Shown: positions 17,646-26,810, counted from the stretch's first letter. The stretch is DNA of 64,000 nt from Bacillota bacterium (GCA_023436585.1 JAEZIN010000008.1:62001-126000); one strand, 5' to 3'. Program-made: numbers and translations. Notes: generated by a model from the letters alone, not told the origin.

Positions 17646-17821
17646 CCTTCCGGGGATGCATTGAAGGGGCCTAGCCCCTTCAATTGTAATCGTATCGCCC
17701 GGCTATGCCGGGCGGGCGGGGCGCTTGCGAAGCAAGCTTTCCTTACACTTTTCACCGGCCGCGGGCGCAGCCCGCAGGTGAAAAGTGCGAGCTCGAGAAA
17801 ATGACAATGTCATTTTCTCGA
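17646..17821 (-). repeat. Five-hairpin element, copy 1 (after the M20 gene)
   Basis: Begins at the base after the M20 stop codon and reads on the minus strand. Hairpins in order: TCGAGAAAATGAC stem; a compound stem with outer CACTTTTCACC and inner GCGGGC; GCTTGC-TTC-GCAAGC; GCCCGGC stem; TTGAAGGGGC stem. Single-stranded constants are TAAGGAA between hairpins 2 and 3 and ACGATTACAA before hairpin 5. Homologous to 33696-33867 and 41417-41610 with paired base changes in the stems. Confidence 0.8.
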
Positions 17822-19135
17822 TTACGCCTGCAGCATCTGCTGGTAAAACTGAATCCCCAGCTCCAGGTTATCCATGGAGATGCGTTCGTTCACGGGGCAA
17901 AGGCCTTCCCCTTCCCCCGGTCTGAACGGGGTGAACCTGTATATGTTGCCGCTCAGTTCCTCATAGCACCTTGCATCTGTCGTATAGTAATTGAGGCAAG
18001 GCACCGCGGCCGCATCCGGGAACAAAATCTGTATGGCCGTGGCAAGCGCTTCCCAGGCCGGACCGCCGGCCGGCGATAAGCCGCTGGGGCGCTCAGCACT
18101 GTGGACCATCAGGCGGATATCCCCCGGCCCCGCCGCGGCCCGTAAGTGGGTAATTACATTTTCGACCGTATCCCCCGGAAGAATCCTGCAGTGATACGTC
18201 AGCGCGTTGAAGCGGGACAGCCTGTCCGGATGCGGGCTCGCCTTTGCCTGGGTAATGACCGCGGTGCTGCGCAGCTCCGCTTCCGGGATGCGCTTTTGAC
18301 GCATCTCCCTGCGCAAAAGGGAAAAGCAAAACTCCGGATGGCTGTATATAAACCGCTTATAATACGATTGGTAAGGCGCCATAGCCTTGAACATCCATGC
18401 AACAGGCGGGCTGAGCCTGGGTTTCATAGGCACCTGTGCTGCCCGGGCTGCCGCGAGTATCAGCTTTTCCAGGCCCGTGGGCGAATCCGGCCGGGCGGCA
18501 TAACCACCCTCCCCCGTAACGGATAGCGTGATATCAGCATACCCTTTCTCCGCGACGCCGACCTTGGCAAAGCGGCCTTCCACCGCCCCGCCGCCATCCA
18601 GGATAAACGCTGGCTCCACACCCTGGGCCTGCAGGATTCTGCACATTTGCTTGGCGCTGGAGCCGAATATCTCCGCATCCTGGGAAAAGGCGAACCAGAT
18701 ATCGGTGCTGGGGCGCCAGCCGTTTAGCAGCAGGCTTTCCGCAGCTTCGCACAGGGCAATCAGGCGGCCCTTCCCCTCCCAGGCCCCTCTGCCCCACACA
18801 TATCCATGGGCTACGGTGCCTGAAAAAGGCGGCTGCGACCAAAGAGATATACCCTCCTCTTCCACAGCCGTCACATCCAAGTGGCCGAGGAATAAAAGCG
18901 GCCTGGCCTTTTGCGCACCAGGCAGGAGCATCAAAAGGGAGCCTCCCGCGACCACCTGCGAGTGGGATGATGCAAACAGCGTTGGATAGGCTTCCCGCAG
19001 CGTTTCATGCAGCTGAAGGAAAGGGACCAGGCCATTCTCTCCGGGCTCCTTTTGGGCAAAGGTCTGATGGGCGACGGCCAATGACAGCGTCTTTACGGCA
19101 TGCGCGCCATCCACCCGCGGATTCCACCTTCCCAA
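17822..19135 (-). CDS. M20-family peptidase homologue with altered active site
   Basis: 437 aa of the M20 carboxypeptidase (Yscs/ArgE/CPG2-like) fold. The first metal motif FLGHLDV is intact. The RGALDDKG-type motif reads GRGAWEGKG (Asp to Glu), the DEE motif reads DAEIFG (catalytic Glu to Ala), and the C-terminal H-G-x-N-E motif reads CPVNERIS (His to Cys). These comparisons are from family knowledge, not a computed alignment. It may be inactive or use different chemistry. I chose the TTG at 19135 because GGGGGAGG lies 7 nt upstream; no ATG with a ribosome-binding site exists, and the frame is open to 19255. The five-hairpin element and azlCD follow. Confidence 0.75.
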   Translation of the reverse strand: MGRWNPRVDGAHAVKTLSLAVAHQTFAQKEPGENGLVPFLQLHETLREAYPTLFASSHSQVVAGGSLLMLLPGAQKARPLLFLGHLDVTAVEEEGISLWSQPPFSGTVAHGYVWGRGAWEGKGRLIALCEAAESLLLNGWRPSTDIWFAFSQDAEIFGSSAKQMCRILQAQGVEPAFILDGGGAVEGRFAKVGVAEKGYADITLSVTGEGGYAARPDSPTGLEKLILAAARAAQVPMKPRLSPPVAWMFKAMAPYQSYYKRFIYSHPEFCFSLLRREMRQKRIPEAELRSTAVITQAKASPHPDRLSRFNALTYHCRILPGDTVENVITHLRAAAGPGDIRLMVHSAERPSGLSPAGGPAWEALATAIQILFPDAAAVPCLNYYTTDARCYEELSGNIYRFTPFRPGEGEGLCPVNERISMDNLELGIQFYQQMLQA

Positions 19136-19241
19136 CAAAACACCTCCCCCGGTTGCTATTTGTTCTATGTTCGCCGCATAGAAAAAAACTCCTGTTTTCA
19201 ACAAAATTCTTTTCCATAGCCTTGTGCTATGAAAAAAGAAC

Positions 19242-19270
19242 TGGCAACGGTACATGAAACGTGTTATAAT
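19242..19270 (+). promoter_or_regulatory. Promoter of pfkA
   Basis: A perfect TATAAT -10 (19265-19270) with a weak TGGCAA -35 at 17-bp spacing, about 75 nt upstream of the ATG. Confidence 0.55.
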
Positions 19271-19350
19271 AAACGCTGATATGGCCAGACGGATACGACT
19301 GGCCTGTCTATATGGGGTCTTATCAACACAGCCAGGAGCGATGGTTTTTT

Positions 19351-20400
19351 ATGAAGAAAATTGGCGTATTGACCAGCGGCGGGGACAGCCCCGGAATGAA
19401 TGCCGCCGTCGTATCTGTTGCCCGCAGCGCTGCCATATACGGCATTCCGCTGATAGGCATCAAGCGGGGATATAACGGTTTATTGCGCAAAAGCGAGAAT
19501 ATTGATGACGATCTGGTAGAGCTGCAGCTGGATACGGTGCTGGACATTGCGGATCTTCCCGGTACATACCTTCGTACCGCCCGCTGCAAGGAGTTTCTTG
19601 ACCCGGAGGTTCGGGCCAGGGCAGCACAATTCATAAAGGAACAGGAAATCGGCGGCCTGGTAATCATCGGCGGCGACGGCAGCTTCCAGGGGGCGATGCG
19701 CTTATGCGAGCTGGGCATCCCCTGCATCGGCATTCCCGGCACCATCGACAACGACCTTCCCTACACGGAAATGACGCTGGGCTTTGATACGGCCGTCAAT
19801 GTATGTGTGGATGCCGTCCGTTCCATACGCGCCACATCCCGCAGTCATGACAGGCCGGCGGTGGTGGAGGTTATGGGCCGCCATTGCGGCGATATCGCCC
19901 TGAACACGGCTGTTTCCACCGGCGCTGAAATCGTTGTGGTCCCGGAGGTCACCTGGAGTGTGGAAACGGTGGCCCGCCGCCTGAACACGCTTATCAGCCA
20001 GGGCAACACCCGGGCTACCATCGTCGTGGCCGAGGGCTGCTGGGAATCCATGAAGCCCTTTGATTTCTGCTCTTTCCTGAATGCCAACGGCAAAAGGTGC
20101 TATGATGGCGAGCCCATGAGCGCGGTTCGCTTCGCATCTGTATTGAAGCGCAAGTGCGGCATGGTGGAAGCCAGGGCTACGGTGCTCGGCTACACCCAGC
20201 GCGGCGCAAGCCCCACCTTCCGTGACAGCGCCTTCGCGTTTGAAGCCGGCAATCTGGCCGTGCAGCTTTTGCGCGACGGCATCAGCAACCAGGTCATCGG
20301 CGTGCGGCAGGGCAAGGTATTCCATATGCCCATCGACAGGGCATTGAAGTGCACCCGCCGCTTCAACAAAAAGCTGTACTCGCTGGTGAACCAGGTATAA
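19351..20400 (+). CDS. pfkA: 6-phosphofructokinase
   Basis: A 349-aa glycolytic enzyme phosphorylating fructose 6-phosphate. The N-terminal TSGGDSPGMNAAV, the phosphate loop IIGGDGSFQGA, the catalytic GTIDNDLPYTEMTLGFDTA and VEVMGRHCGDIA are all present. After GGDG the residue is Ser, as in ATP-PFK variants. The ATG at 19351 gives the family start; AGGAG lies 12 nt before it. Slightly longer than the 319-aa Bacillus enzyme. Confidence 0.93.
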   Translation: MKKIGVLTSGGDSPGMNAAVVSVARSAAIYGIPLIGIKRGYNGLLRKSENIDDDLVELQLDTVLDIADLPGTYLRTARCKEFLDPEVRARAAQFIKEQEIGGLVIIGGDGSFQGAMRLCELGIPCIGIPGTIDNDLPYTEMTLGFDTAVNVCVDAVRSIRATSRSHDRPAVVEVMGRHCGDIALNTAVSTGAEIVVVPEVTWSVETVARRLNTLISQGNTRATIVVAEGCWESMKPFDFCSFLNANGKRCYDGEPMSAVRFASVLKRKCGMVEARATVLGYTQRGASPTFRDSAFAFEAGNLAVQLLRDGISNQVIGVRQGKVFHMPIDRALKCTRRFNKKLYSLVNQV

Positions 20401-20425
20401 TCTGCAATAAGCACCATAAAAGATC

Positions 20426-20455
20426 AGCCCGCTCCGGATGGAGCGGGCTTTTTTG
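20426..20455 (+). terminator. Intrinsic terminator of pfkA
   Basis: A 10-bp stem AGCCCGCTCC/GGAGCGGGCT with a GGAT loop followed by a T-run. Confidence 0.92.
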
Positions 20456-20480
20456 ATGTACTGAAGGGATAATACAACCA

Positions 20481-22076
20481 TTACGGTTTGGTGGAAAAAT
20501 CCTCGATACCGCGCATAAGCTCCAATTCCCTGATATCCCGCGCGGTGGTATACATTTTGCGGGTCAGTACGGCGCCGGTACGGTAGAACAGGCAGATGAA
20601 GGGAACATCCTGGGCGAATCTCTGCTGTATGGCCGCCAGCGTCTGGGCGAATTCATTCATATCGCTCTTTTTGCGGAGATCCTTGAACAATGAGGTCATC
20701 TCATCGCTGCTGTAGCGGCAGAAGTTGCCCGTATTGCCTTTCATCAGCATGAATCCGGGATCCGGCACAGCATCCATTTGATAGGCGGCCAGCGCCAGGT
20801 CATAGGAACCGGCGGAGAGGCGGCTGCTGACCTCCTCAAAGGTGGTGGTGTTCACCTTCACATCAATGCCTATCTCGGCCAGCATATCCTTGACCATATT
20901 AGCCGTTTCCACGCGCACATTGTTATCGCTGTCCTCATAGACGTACATTTGCAGGTGCAGGTTCTTCTTTTCGCCGTTTATGATCTTGTTCAGAAAGCCG
21001 TCATTGTCCAGATCCTTCCACCCCTCCTCCGCGAGGAGTGCCTTCGCCTTTTCCACATCGTGGATAAAAACGCCCGGCGTTTCGGAATACAGCCAGTTGC
21101 CGGCAGGCAGGGGTGTATCGGTACGGGAGACCATGTCCATGTAGACCTGTTTGGCGATTGCGTCCACATCCACGGCATAGCGGATGGCCTGGCGCACCCT
21201 GATGCTTTCCAGTTCATAAGACGAGTTGTTCATCAACAGCGTTTCCAACTGCCTGGAGCGGTAGTCCAGCCGTAGGGAGGATGTGCCGCTTCTGTATTGG
21301 GCGGCAGCCAAAGACCTTGTAAATACCGTATCCACCCGGGCGTACTCATAGCTGTCAATGATGTCGGTGTTGGTGACATGGAAGGTGGCCATGATCTGCT
21401 CCACCTGCGGCTTCTGCCGCCACCATTTGCCGTTTGCGGTCAGCCAGATATAGTCCTGCGGAATAAAGGAGGATATGACATACGGGCCTGTTCCGGGAGG
21501 ATTGTGCTCCTGGATGCGGCCCGCAGGCAGAACCGGGAATGTCATGGCATACAAAAGACCGTAGTAAGGCCGCGACGCCTTCACCACCACGGTCAGCTCC
21601 CCATCGGCGCGTATGCTTTCCACAAAGTAGCGCAGGTTCCCGTAATAGCCTTTGTCTGTAATGGTCTCATCATTGGCTGTGTCCAGTATGTGCTGCGCGG
21701 TAGCCACCACATCGTTTGCGGTAAGCGGTGTGCCGTCGGAAAAGGTGACCCCGCTGCGCAGGTGGAAGGTCCACGTCTTCCCGCTGCCGGTTGGTGCTTC
21801 CCAGCGCTCACACAGCTGTGCCTTGGGCCGGTAGTCGTCGTCAATGGAAACCAAGCCTTCGTATACCAGGGAGTACAGCGAAGTGAGGTCCCGCTCCAGT
21901 GGCTGCAGCGGGTGAATTTCCATTGTCTTGGTGGAAACGATGCCGATGGTCAGGTCCGTGCTTACATTGGAGGCCAATCCGCCCGCCGGCAGGCACAGCG
22001 CAAGGCACAGTACGGCCAGGACCGCCTTATGTAGGCTACTCCTCTTGGGTAAAGTACAATCTCTCGTAAATCGCAT
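20481..22076 (-). CDS. ABC transporter solute-binding protein, family 5 (oligopeptide type)
   Basis: A 531-aa secreted protein of the DppA/OppA class. An N-terminal signal (HKAVLAVLCLALCLPAGGLA) precedes the mature domain; there is no clear lipobox Cys, unusual for a Gram-positive binding protein. Diagnostic segments are WTFHLRSGVTFSDGTPLTA, PPGTGPYVISSF and VRQAIRYAVDVDAI. The ATG at 22076 overlaps the transglycosylase gene by 41 nt. No permease or ATPase partner lies nearby, so it may serve a distant transporter or another function. Confidence 0.85.
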   Translation of the reverse strand: MRFTRDCTLPKRSSLHKAVLAVLCLALCLPAGGLASNVSTDLTIGIVSTKTMEIHPLQPLERDLTSLYSLVYEGLVSIDDDYRPKAQLCERWEAPTGSGKTWTFHLRSGVTFSDGTPLTANDVVATAQHILDTANDETITDKGYYGNLRYFVESIRADGELTVVVKASRPYYGLLYAMTFPVLPAGRIQEHNPPGTGPYVISSFIPQDYIWLTANGKWWRQKPQVEQIMATFHVTNTDIIDSYEYARVDTVFTRSLAAAQYRSGTSSLRLDYRSRQLETLLMNNSSYELESIRVRQAIRYAVDVDAIAKQVYMDMVSRTDTPLPAGNWLYSETPGVFIHDVEKAKALLAEEGWKDLDNDGFLNKIINGEKKNLHLQMYVYEDSDNNVRVETANMVKDMLAEIGIDVKVNTTTFEEVSSRLSAGSYDLALAAYQMDAVPDPGFMLMKGNTGNFCRYSSDEMTSLFKDLRKKSDMNEFAQTLAAIQQRFAQDVPFICLFYRTGAVLTRKMYTTARDIRELELMRGIEDFSTKP

Positions 22077-22731
22077 AGGCCGAAACCACCCTTTGTGCGT
22101 ATTGCTTGGTAGGACCCTCCACCATGTCGTTGATATGTATCGATTGCCCGTCCAGGGAATAATCAGTATTCGTGAGCCAGCCGGACACCTCACCCTGCCC
22201 AGCATGATAGGCGCTGGCTACCAGGATGGGATCGCCGCCGAACATCTGCGAAAGATAGCCTATGTACCAGCTTCCGTAACGGATGTTCGTCTGTGGATCG
22301 TACATCAGCTCAAAGTTGTAATTGGTTTCTTCGTCCAGCTTATCCGCGATCCAGGCGGCAGTGTCGGGCATCACCTGCATCAGGCCCCTGGCGCCTACGG
22401 AGCTTTCGGCATCCCTGCGGTAAGAGCTTTCGCACAGTATGATGGCGGCCAGGAAGGCGGGCTTTACATTGTTTTGCCTAGCCGCTTCCTCAATGGCTGC
22501 CAGGTACTGATCCGGAAGGGGATGCTCCGACAGCAGCTTTTGATGGGCGGTTTCCCTGGCTTTCTGCTGCGTATACAGATACGTCTCCATCATCGCCTTG
22601 GCCAGTATCAGGCCGATCAGCGCAAGGAGCATAACAATCAAAACAATAGCCATCCACCGGGGCATCCGGGCCGGACGGCGTGAAGCGCGGCCTGTTACGG
22701 TGGTCGGGACCGCGCGGGTCGTATCAGTCAA
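22036..22731 (-). CDS. Membrane-anchored lytic transglycosylase (SLT domain)
   Basis: 231 aa. A Pro/Arg-rich cytosolic N-terminus precedes one membrane segment (WMAIVLIVMLLALIGLILA). The SLT/Slt70-type catalytic domain follows, with the catalytic Glu in AAIILCESSYRRDA, the GARGLMQVMPDTA motif and ASAYHAGQGEVSGWL. It cleaves peptidoglycan glycan strands. I chose the TTG at 22731 because GGGAGG lies 8 nt upstream; it overlaps the end of coaE by 8 nt. Same operon as coaE. Confidence 0.88.
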   Translation of the reverse strand: MTDTTRAVPTTVTGRASRRPARMPRWMAIVLIVMLLALIGLILAKAMMETYLYTQQKARETAHQKLLSEHPLPDQYLAAIEEAARQNNVKPAFLAAIILCESSYRRDAESSVGARGLMQVMPDTAAWIADKLDEETNYNFELMYDPQTNIRYGSWYIGYLSQMFGGDPILVASAYHAGQGEVSGWLTNTDYSLDGQSIHINDMVEGPTKQYAQRVVSAYAIYERLYFTQEE

Positions 22732-23338
22732 TGATATTTCCTCCCAGCCTTTTGATAGCTTCCTGCCAGAGGCTTGCCGCCTGCGCGGCACTGTTTGCCG
22801 GCGGGCCGTCCGTACGGATCACATGATCTGCCCGGCGGCATTTTTCCCTCGGGTCCATCTGGCTTTTCAGGCGCAGAAGCGCCTGCCTTTGCGTAAGCCC
22901 ATCCCTTTCACGCAGCCTTTTGAGCTGCACCTGCTTGGGCACATACACGCACCATACCTCGTTCGCCATGGATTCCATATGGCTCTCATACAAAAGCGGT
23001 ATGTCCACCACGGCGGCTTTATACTTTTGACTTAGAATAGAAAGCTCGCCGCTCATGCGTTCCGCCACCAAGGGGTGCACAATCGCTTCCAGTCGGCGGC
23101 GGGCCGCTTCGTCGGAAAAAACGATGGCTGCCAGCACCTTGCGGTCCAGCGTGCCGTCTTCCTGGAAAACGCTCCCGCCAAAGGCATCCCGTATCGCCGG
23201 CAAGGCCTCCCCGCCCGGGGCGGTGAGGGAACGGGATATCGCGTCGGCGTCAATCACCGGCGCGCCTTGCTTTTGCAAAGCGTTCAGCAGCGTTGTCTTA
23301 CCACTGGCGATACCCCCGGTGAGGGCGATTACATACAT
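22724..23338 (-). CDS. coaE: Dephospho-CoA kinase
   Basis: A 204-aa P-loop kinase performing the last step of coenzyme A synthesis. Walker A is LTGGIASGKTT; DADAISR and VVDIPLLYES are family motifs. GGGAGG precedes the ATG at 23338. It lies downstream of polA, as often in Firmicutes where polA, (mutM) and coaE cluster; mutM is absent here. Confidence 0.93.
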   Translation of the reverse strand: MYVIALTGGIASGKTTLLNALQKQGAPVIDADAISRSLTAPGGEALPAIRDAFGGSVFQEDGTLDRKVLAAIVFSDEAARRRLEAIVHPLVAERMSGELSILSQKYKAAVVDIPLLYESHMESMANEVWCVYVPKQVQLKRLRERDGLTQRQALLRLKSQMDPREKCRRADHVIRTDGPPANSAAQAASLWQEAIKRLGGNIID

Positions 23339-23540
23339 TTTATGTCCTCCCTGTGCCCTGTTGTATGCATGGCATTCAACGTATAAACCTATGGAGGATA
23401 TGGATATAACGTGCCTACAGCCGCTTTTCATGCCAATTCAGCATGGAAGTGACTATTTGGCTTTTACGATAAATGGAAGGGTGCAGGGGTGAGTGAGCCG
23501 AGCGCCGCCAATGGCGGATAAAGCGAGGCGAAGGAATCAA

Positions 23541-23587
23541 GCGAAACGAGCGATGCAAGCGGCAGCGAAGCAGCGCGACGATTGAGC
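23541..23587. repeat. Dispersed intergenic repeat, copy D (GCGAAACGAGC block)
   Basis: A 47-nt block matching 36891-36937 at about 38 of 47 positions, starting GCGAAACGAG and ending CGACGATTGAGC. It lies in the 297-nt polA-coaE spacer, which otherwise shows no gene. Confidence 0.55.
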
Positions 23588-23614
23588 TTGCGGATAATAT
23601 CCCCTGCCGGGATT

Positions 23615-23635
23615 CTTAAGGGCAGAGCCCTTAAG
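23615..23635 (-). repeat. Stop-adjacent hairpin after polA
   Basis: CTTAAGGGC pairs with GCCCTTAAG across a TCT loop, directly adjoining the polA stop codon, then AATCCC. Same layout as the hairpins after serC and the ABC permease gene, but the second hairpin is missing. Confidence 0.6.
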
Positions 23636-26206
23636 CTATTTTGTATCGTACCAGCTGGGTCCCCGGTTCACTTCGGCAATCAGCGGCACCTTCAAAGCGA
23701 CCACCTGCTCCATGCAATCCTTGAGCAAAGCGGAGGCCTTGTCCGCCTCTTCCGGCGGGCATTCAATGAGCAGTTCGTCGTGCACCTGCAAGGTGAGCCT
23801 TGCCTGAAGCTTTTCGCTGTTCAGCGCATCATACACACGCACCATAGCCAGCTTGATGATATCCGCCGCGGTGCCCTGTACGGGAGTGTTCATGGCCACG
23901 CGCTCGCCGAAATTGCGGGTGTTGGCGTTGGGGCTGTGCAGCTCCGAAAGGATCCGGCGGCGGTAAAACAGCGTCTGGGCATATCCCTTTTCCTTGCCGC
24001 TTTTCACGGCATCCTCCATGAAGGCCTTCACGCCGGGATAACGCTCAAAATACCGGCGCATGAACTCCGCCGCTTCCTTGCGGGTGACGCCGGTGTTCCT
24101 GGCCAGGCCAAAATCGCTGATGCCGTACACCAGGCCGAAGTTTACGGCCTTCGCGCTTGAGCGCATATGCGGCGTAACCTCGTTCATGGGCACGCCGAAA
24201 ACCTCCGAAGCCGTCCGGGTGTGGATGTCCTGGCCCATTTGAAAGGCTTCCACCATGTTCTTGTCGCCGCTCAAGTGGGCCAGCACGCGAAGCTCTATTT
24301 GAGAATAGTCGGCATCCAGCAGCACCCAGCCCGGCTGCGGGATGAAAGCCCGGCGGATCTCCCGGCCCAGCTCCGAGCGGACGGGTATGTTTTGCAGGTT
24401 CGGGTCGTTGCTGGATATGCGGCCCGTGGCAGTGCCCACCTGGTCAAAGGTGGTATGCACACGGCTGTCGGCGCCCATCAGGCGCAAAAGGCCTTCTATA
24501 TAGGTTCCGTTCAACTTTACAATTTGACGGTAATTCAAAAGCGGCGTAATGGCCGGATGTAGGTCGATCAAACCTTCCAGGATGTCGGCGCTGGTGGAAT
24601 AGCCCTTTTGGCTCTTTTTCCCGGCGGGCAGGCCCAGCTTTTCAAACAGCACTTGGCTTAATTGCTGCGGGCTGTTAAGGTTGAACCCGCGAACGCCGGT
24701 CAGTGTGTACACCTGCTCCCGAAGCGCCTCAATCTGCTGCGTGAAATCCGTTCCAAGCTTAACAAGCATCTCTCTGTCTACCACAAAGCCTGCCTGCTCC
24801 ATGGTAAAGAGCACGCGGGCCAGGGGCAGCTCCATGTCCACCATCAGGGAAAGGGCGCTGTTTTGAATCAACTGGGCCTGTTGTTTTTGATAAAGCGGGA
24901 AAAGCTGCGATGCGTCCTCCTCCCCGTTGGGGGTGAAGTTATGCAGGCTGTAGCTGCGCTCCTGGGGGTTGACAAGGTACGCACCGATCATGGTATCCCA
25001 GGTTACCTTGCCTGGCAGCGGTGAGGATATATCCGCCAGCTTGTGCAGCAGGCCTTTTAAATCATGTACAAGGATTTCCTGCTTTTCGAAAAGCGGGGCA
25101 AGCATCAAAAGCGCGTCTCCCGGCGAGAGACCCGGGGATAACAAGTCCCCCATCAGCGTGACCCGATAACGCCGCCCATCCGCTGCTGCCAGCGTCAGGC
25201 TGTCCCCCAGGTGAACGGCCACCGGGCCGGGTCCGTTGGCCAGGTCTTCGGCTGTGATACGTATAGCATCCAGGCCGGACAATTCCTCCCAGGGGCCAAA
25301 GGCCGCATCCGGCTGTTCCTTTGCTTCTGGAATGCTTTCCCCTTCCCCGGCCAATGCCAAAAGCCGCCTGGAAAGGCTGCTCAGCTCATACTTTTGAAAG
25401 AGCGGATGCGCTTCCTGCAGGCGGTTCAGGCGGCAGTCCGGCAGGCACAGCTCTATGGGCGCATCCGGCCGTATGGTAGCCAGGTCCTTGGAAAAGCGGG
25501 CCAGCTCCGCGTTATCACGCACCTTTTCCCCCAGCTTTCCAGGAATGGAGGCCGCGTTTTCCAGCACCTTCTCCAGCGTGCCGAACTGGCTGAGCAGCTT
25601 CACCGCCGTCTTCTCCCCCACGCCGGGTATGCCGGGAATGTTGTCGCTGGAATCCCCCATGAGCCCTTTCCAGTCGGTGACCTGCTCGGGAGTGATGCCG
25701 TACTCCTCCTTCACTGTGACGGGAGTAAAGAGCATCGTTTCCGAAAAGCCCTTTTTGGGAAAGAGCAGGGATATGTTGTTGTCCACCAGTTGCAGCGCGT
25801 CACGGTCGCCGGTAAGCAAAAGCGCCTTGAAGCCCTGCGCGTCAGCCTTCTGGGCGATGGTGCCGATGAGGTCGTCCGCCTCATAGCCCTCCAGGCTGAA
25901 AATGCCGATGCCAAGGGCCGCAAGCAGCTCGCGGATCAGGGCGAACTGGGGCCGAAGCTCCGCCGGTGTTTCCGCCCGGCCGGCCTTGTAATCGGCATAC
26001 ACCGCATGGCGGAAGGTGGGGCCGTGCTCGTCAAAGGCCACAGCGCAATAGCGCGGCTTTTCCTCCTGAATCACCTTGAACAGCATCCCGAAAAAACCAT
26101 GCACGGCGTTGGTGTACACGCCGGTGGATGTATTTAAAAGCGGCAGCGCGTGAAAGGCCCTGTGTATCAGGCTGTTGCCATCCACGACGAGAAATGTTTC
26201 CTTCAT
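23636..26206 (-). CDS. polA: DNA polymerase I
   Basis: 856 aa. The N-terminal 5'-3' exonuclease begins FLVVDGNSLIHRAFHALP and has the helix-hairpin-helix IPGVGEKTA. The central 3'-5' exonuclease region lacks the DxE and other metal residues, as usual in Firmicutes, so proofreading is probably absent. The polymerase domain has motif A DADYSQIELRVLAHLSGD, motif B RSSAKAVNFGLVYGISD and motif C QVHDELLIE. GGGGAGG precedes the ATG. Acts in Okazaki-fragment processing and repair. Confidence 0.96.
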   Translation of the reverse strand: MKETFLVVDGNSLIHRAFHALPLLNTSTGVYTNAVHGFFGMLFKVIQEEKPRYCAVAFDEHGPTFRHAVYADYKAGRAETPAELRPQFALIRELLAALGIGIFSLEGYEADDLIGTIAQKADAQGFKALLLTGDRDALQLVDNNISLLFPKKGFSETMLFTPVTVKEEYGITPEQVTDWKGLMGDSSDNIPGIPGVGEKTAVKLLSQFGTLEKVLENAASIPGKLGEKVRDNAELARFSKDLATIRPDAPIELCLPDCRLNRLQEAHPLFQKYELSSLSRRLLALAGEGESIPEAKEQPDAAFGPWEELSGLDAIRITAEDLANGPGPVAVHLGDSLTLAAADGRRYRVTLMGDLLSPGLSPGDALLMLAPLFEKQEILVHDLKGLLHKLADISSPLPGKVTWDTMIGAYLVNPQERSYSLHNFTPNGEEDASQLFPLYQKQQAQLIQNSALSLMVDMELPLARVLFTMEQAGFVVDREMLVKLGTDFTQQIEALREQVYTLTGVRGFNLNSPQQLSQVLFEKLGLPAGKKSQKGYSTSADILEGLIDLHPAITPLLNYRQIVKLNGTYIEGLLRLMGADSRVHTTFDQVGTATGRISSNDPNLQNIPVRSELGREIRRAFIPQPGWVLLDADYSQIELRVLAHLSGDKNMVEAFQMGQDIHTRTASEVFGVPMNEVTPHMRSSAKAVNFGLVYGISDFGLARNTGVTRKEAAEFMRRYFERYPGVKAFMEDAVKSGKEKGYAQTLFYRRRILSELHSPNANTRNFGERVAMNTPVQGTAADIIKLAMVRVYDALNSEKLQARLTLQVHDELLIECPPEEADKASALLKDCMEQVVALKVPLIAEVNRGPSWYDTK

Positions 26207-26221
26207 GCGTTTGTCCTCCCC

Positions 26222-26239
26222 GGCGGCCTGCGGGCCGCC
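26222..26239 (-). promoter_or_regulatory. Leader hairpin just upstream of the polA ribosome-binding site
   Basis: A 7-bp stem GGCGGCC/GGCCGCC with a CGCA loop ends a few nt before GGGGAGG, where it could affect translation initiation of polA. Confidence 0.45.
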
Positions 26240-26245
26240 ATTTGT

Positions 26246-26274
26246 AGTTTACCACAAAATGCCGAAGGAAACAA
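26246..26274 (-). promoter_or_regulatory. Probable polA promoter
   Basis: Minus strand: TTGTTT, 17-bp spacer, TAAACT, about 40 nt upstream of the polA start. Confidence 0.45.
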
Positions 26275-26285
26275 AGGCAATACCG

Positions 26286-26810
26286 TCAGCCCTTCCATTC
26301 CTCCGCCAGCATGCCGTATTCGTACGTATCCTTCCACATAGGCCGCCCGTTTTCATCCTTCCAGAAATAAATATTCTGCCTTAAATGCCCCTCACGGCGC
26401 AAGCCGAGCCTTTCCAGAAGGCGCCAGGATTTTTCATTCAAGGGATTGCAACACGCCACAACACGCCGGATACCCAGCTTGGAAAAGGCGTTGCGCAGCA
26501 CTTCCTTCGCGCTCTCATACGCGTAACCCTTGCCCTGATAAGCGGCATTAAATACAAAGCCAAGCTCCCAGGCATCATACTCCCGCTTGTCAAAATAGAT
26601 ATTGCCAATCAGCTTGCCATTTTCCTTCAGGCAAACCGCGATGAACGCGCCGTCATTGGCGCGCCTTTCCGCCTCCTGATGGCATTCGTCCAGGGAAAGC
26701 GGCCGGTATGGCTCGAATTCCACAACCGCGGGATCAGAAAGATATTCATACAAATCATTGCCATCCGCCGCGAAAAAGGGCCGCAGGATCAAACGCTCCG
26801 TAGTAAGCAT
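26286..26810 (-). CDS. GNAT-family N-acetyltransferase (RimJ/RimL type)
   Basis: A 174-aa acetyltransferase. LTTERLILRPF at the N-terminus, the acetyl-CoA loop NAAYQGKGYAYESAKEVL and NEKSWRLLERLGLRREGHLR place it in the RimJ-like group that acetylates protein N-termini or small amines. AAGGAAGG lies 7 nt before the ATG, and a TATAAT -10 is at 26852-26857 on the minus strand. The substrate is unknown. Confidence 0.85.
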   Translation of the reverse strand: MLTTERLILRPFFAADGNDLYEYLSDPAVVEFEPYRPLSLDECHQEAERRANDGAFIAVCLKENGKLIGNIYFDKREYDAWELGFVFNAAYQGKGYAYESAKEVLRNAFSKLGIRRVVACCNPLNEKSWRLLERLGLRREGHLRQNIYFWKDENGRPMWKDTYEYGMLAEEWKG

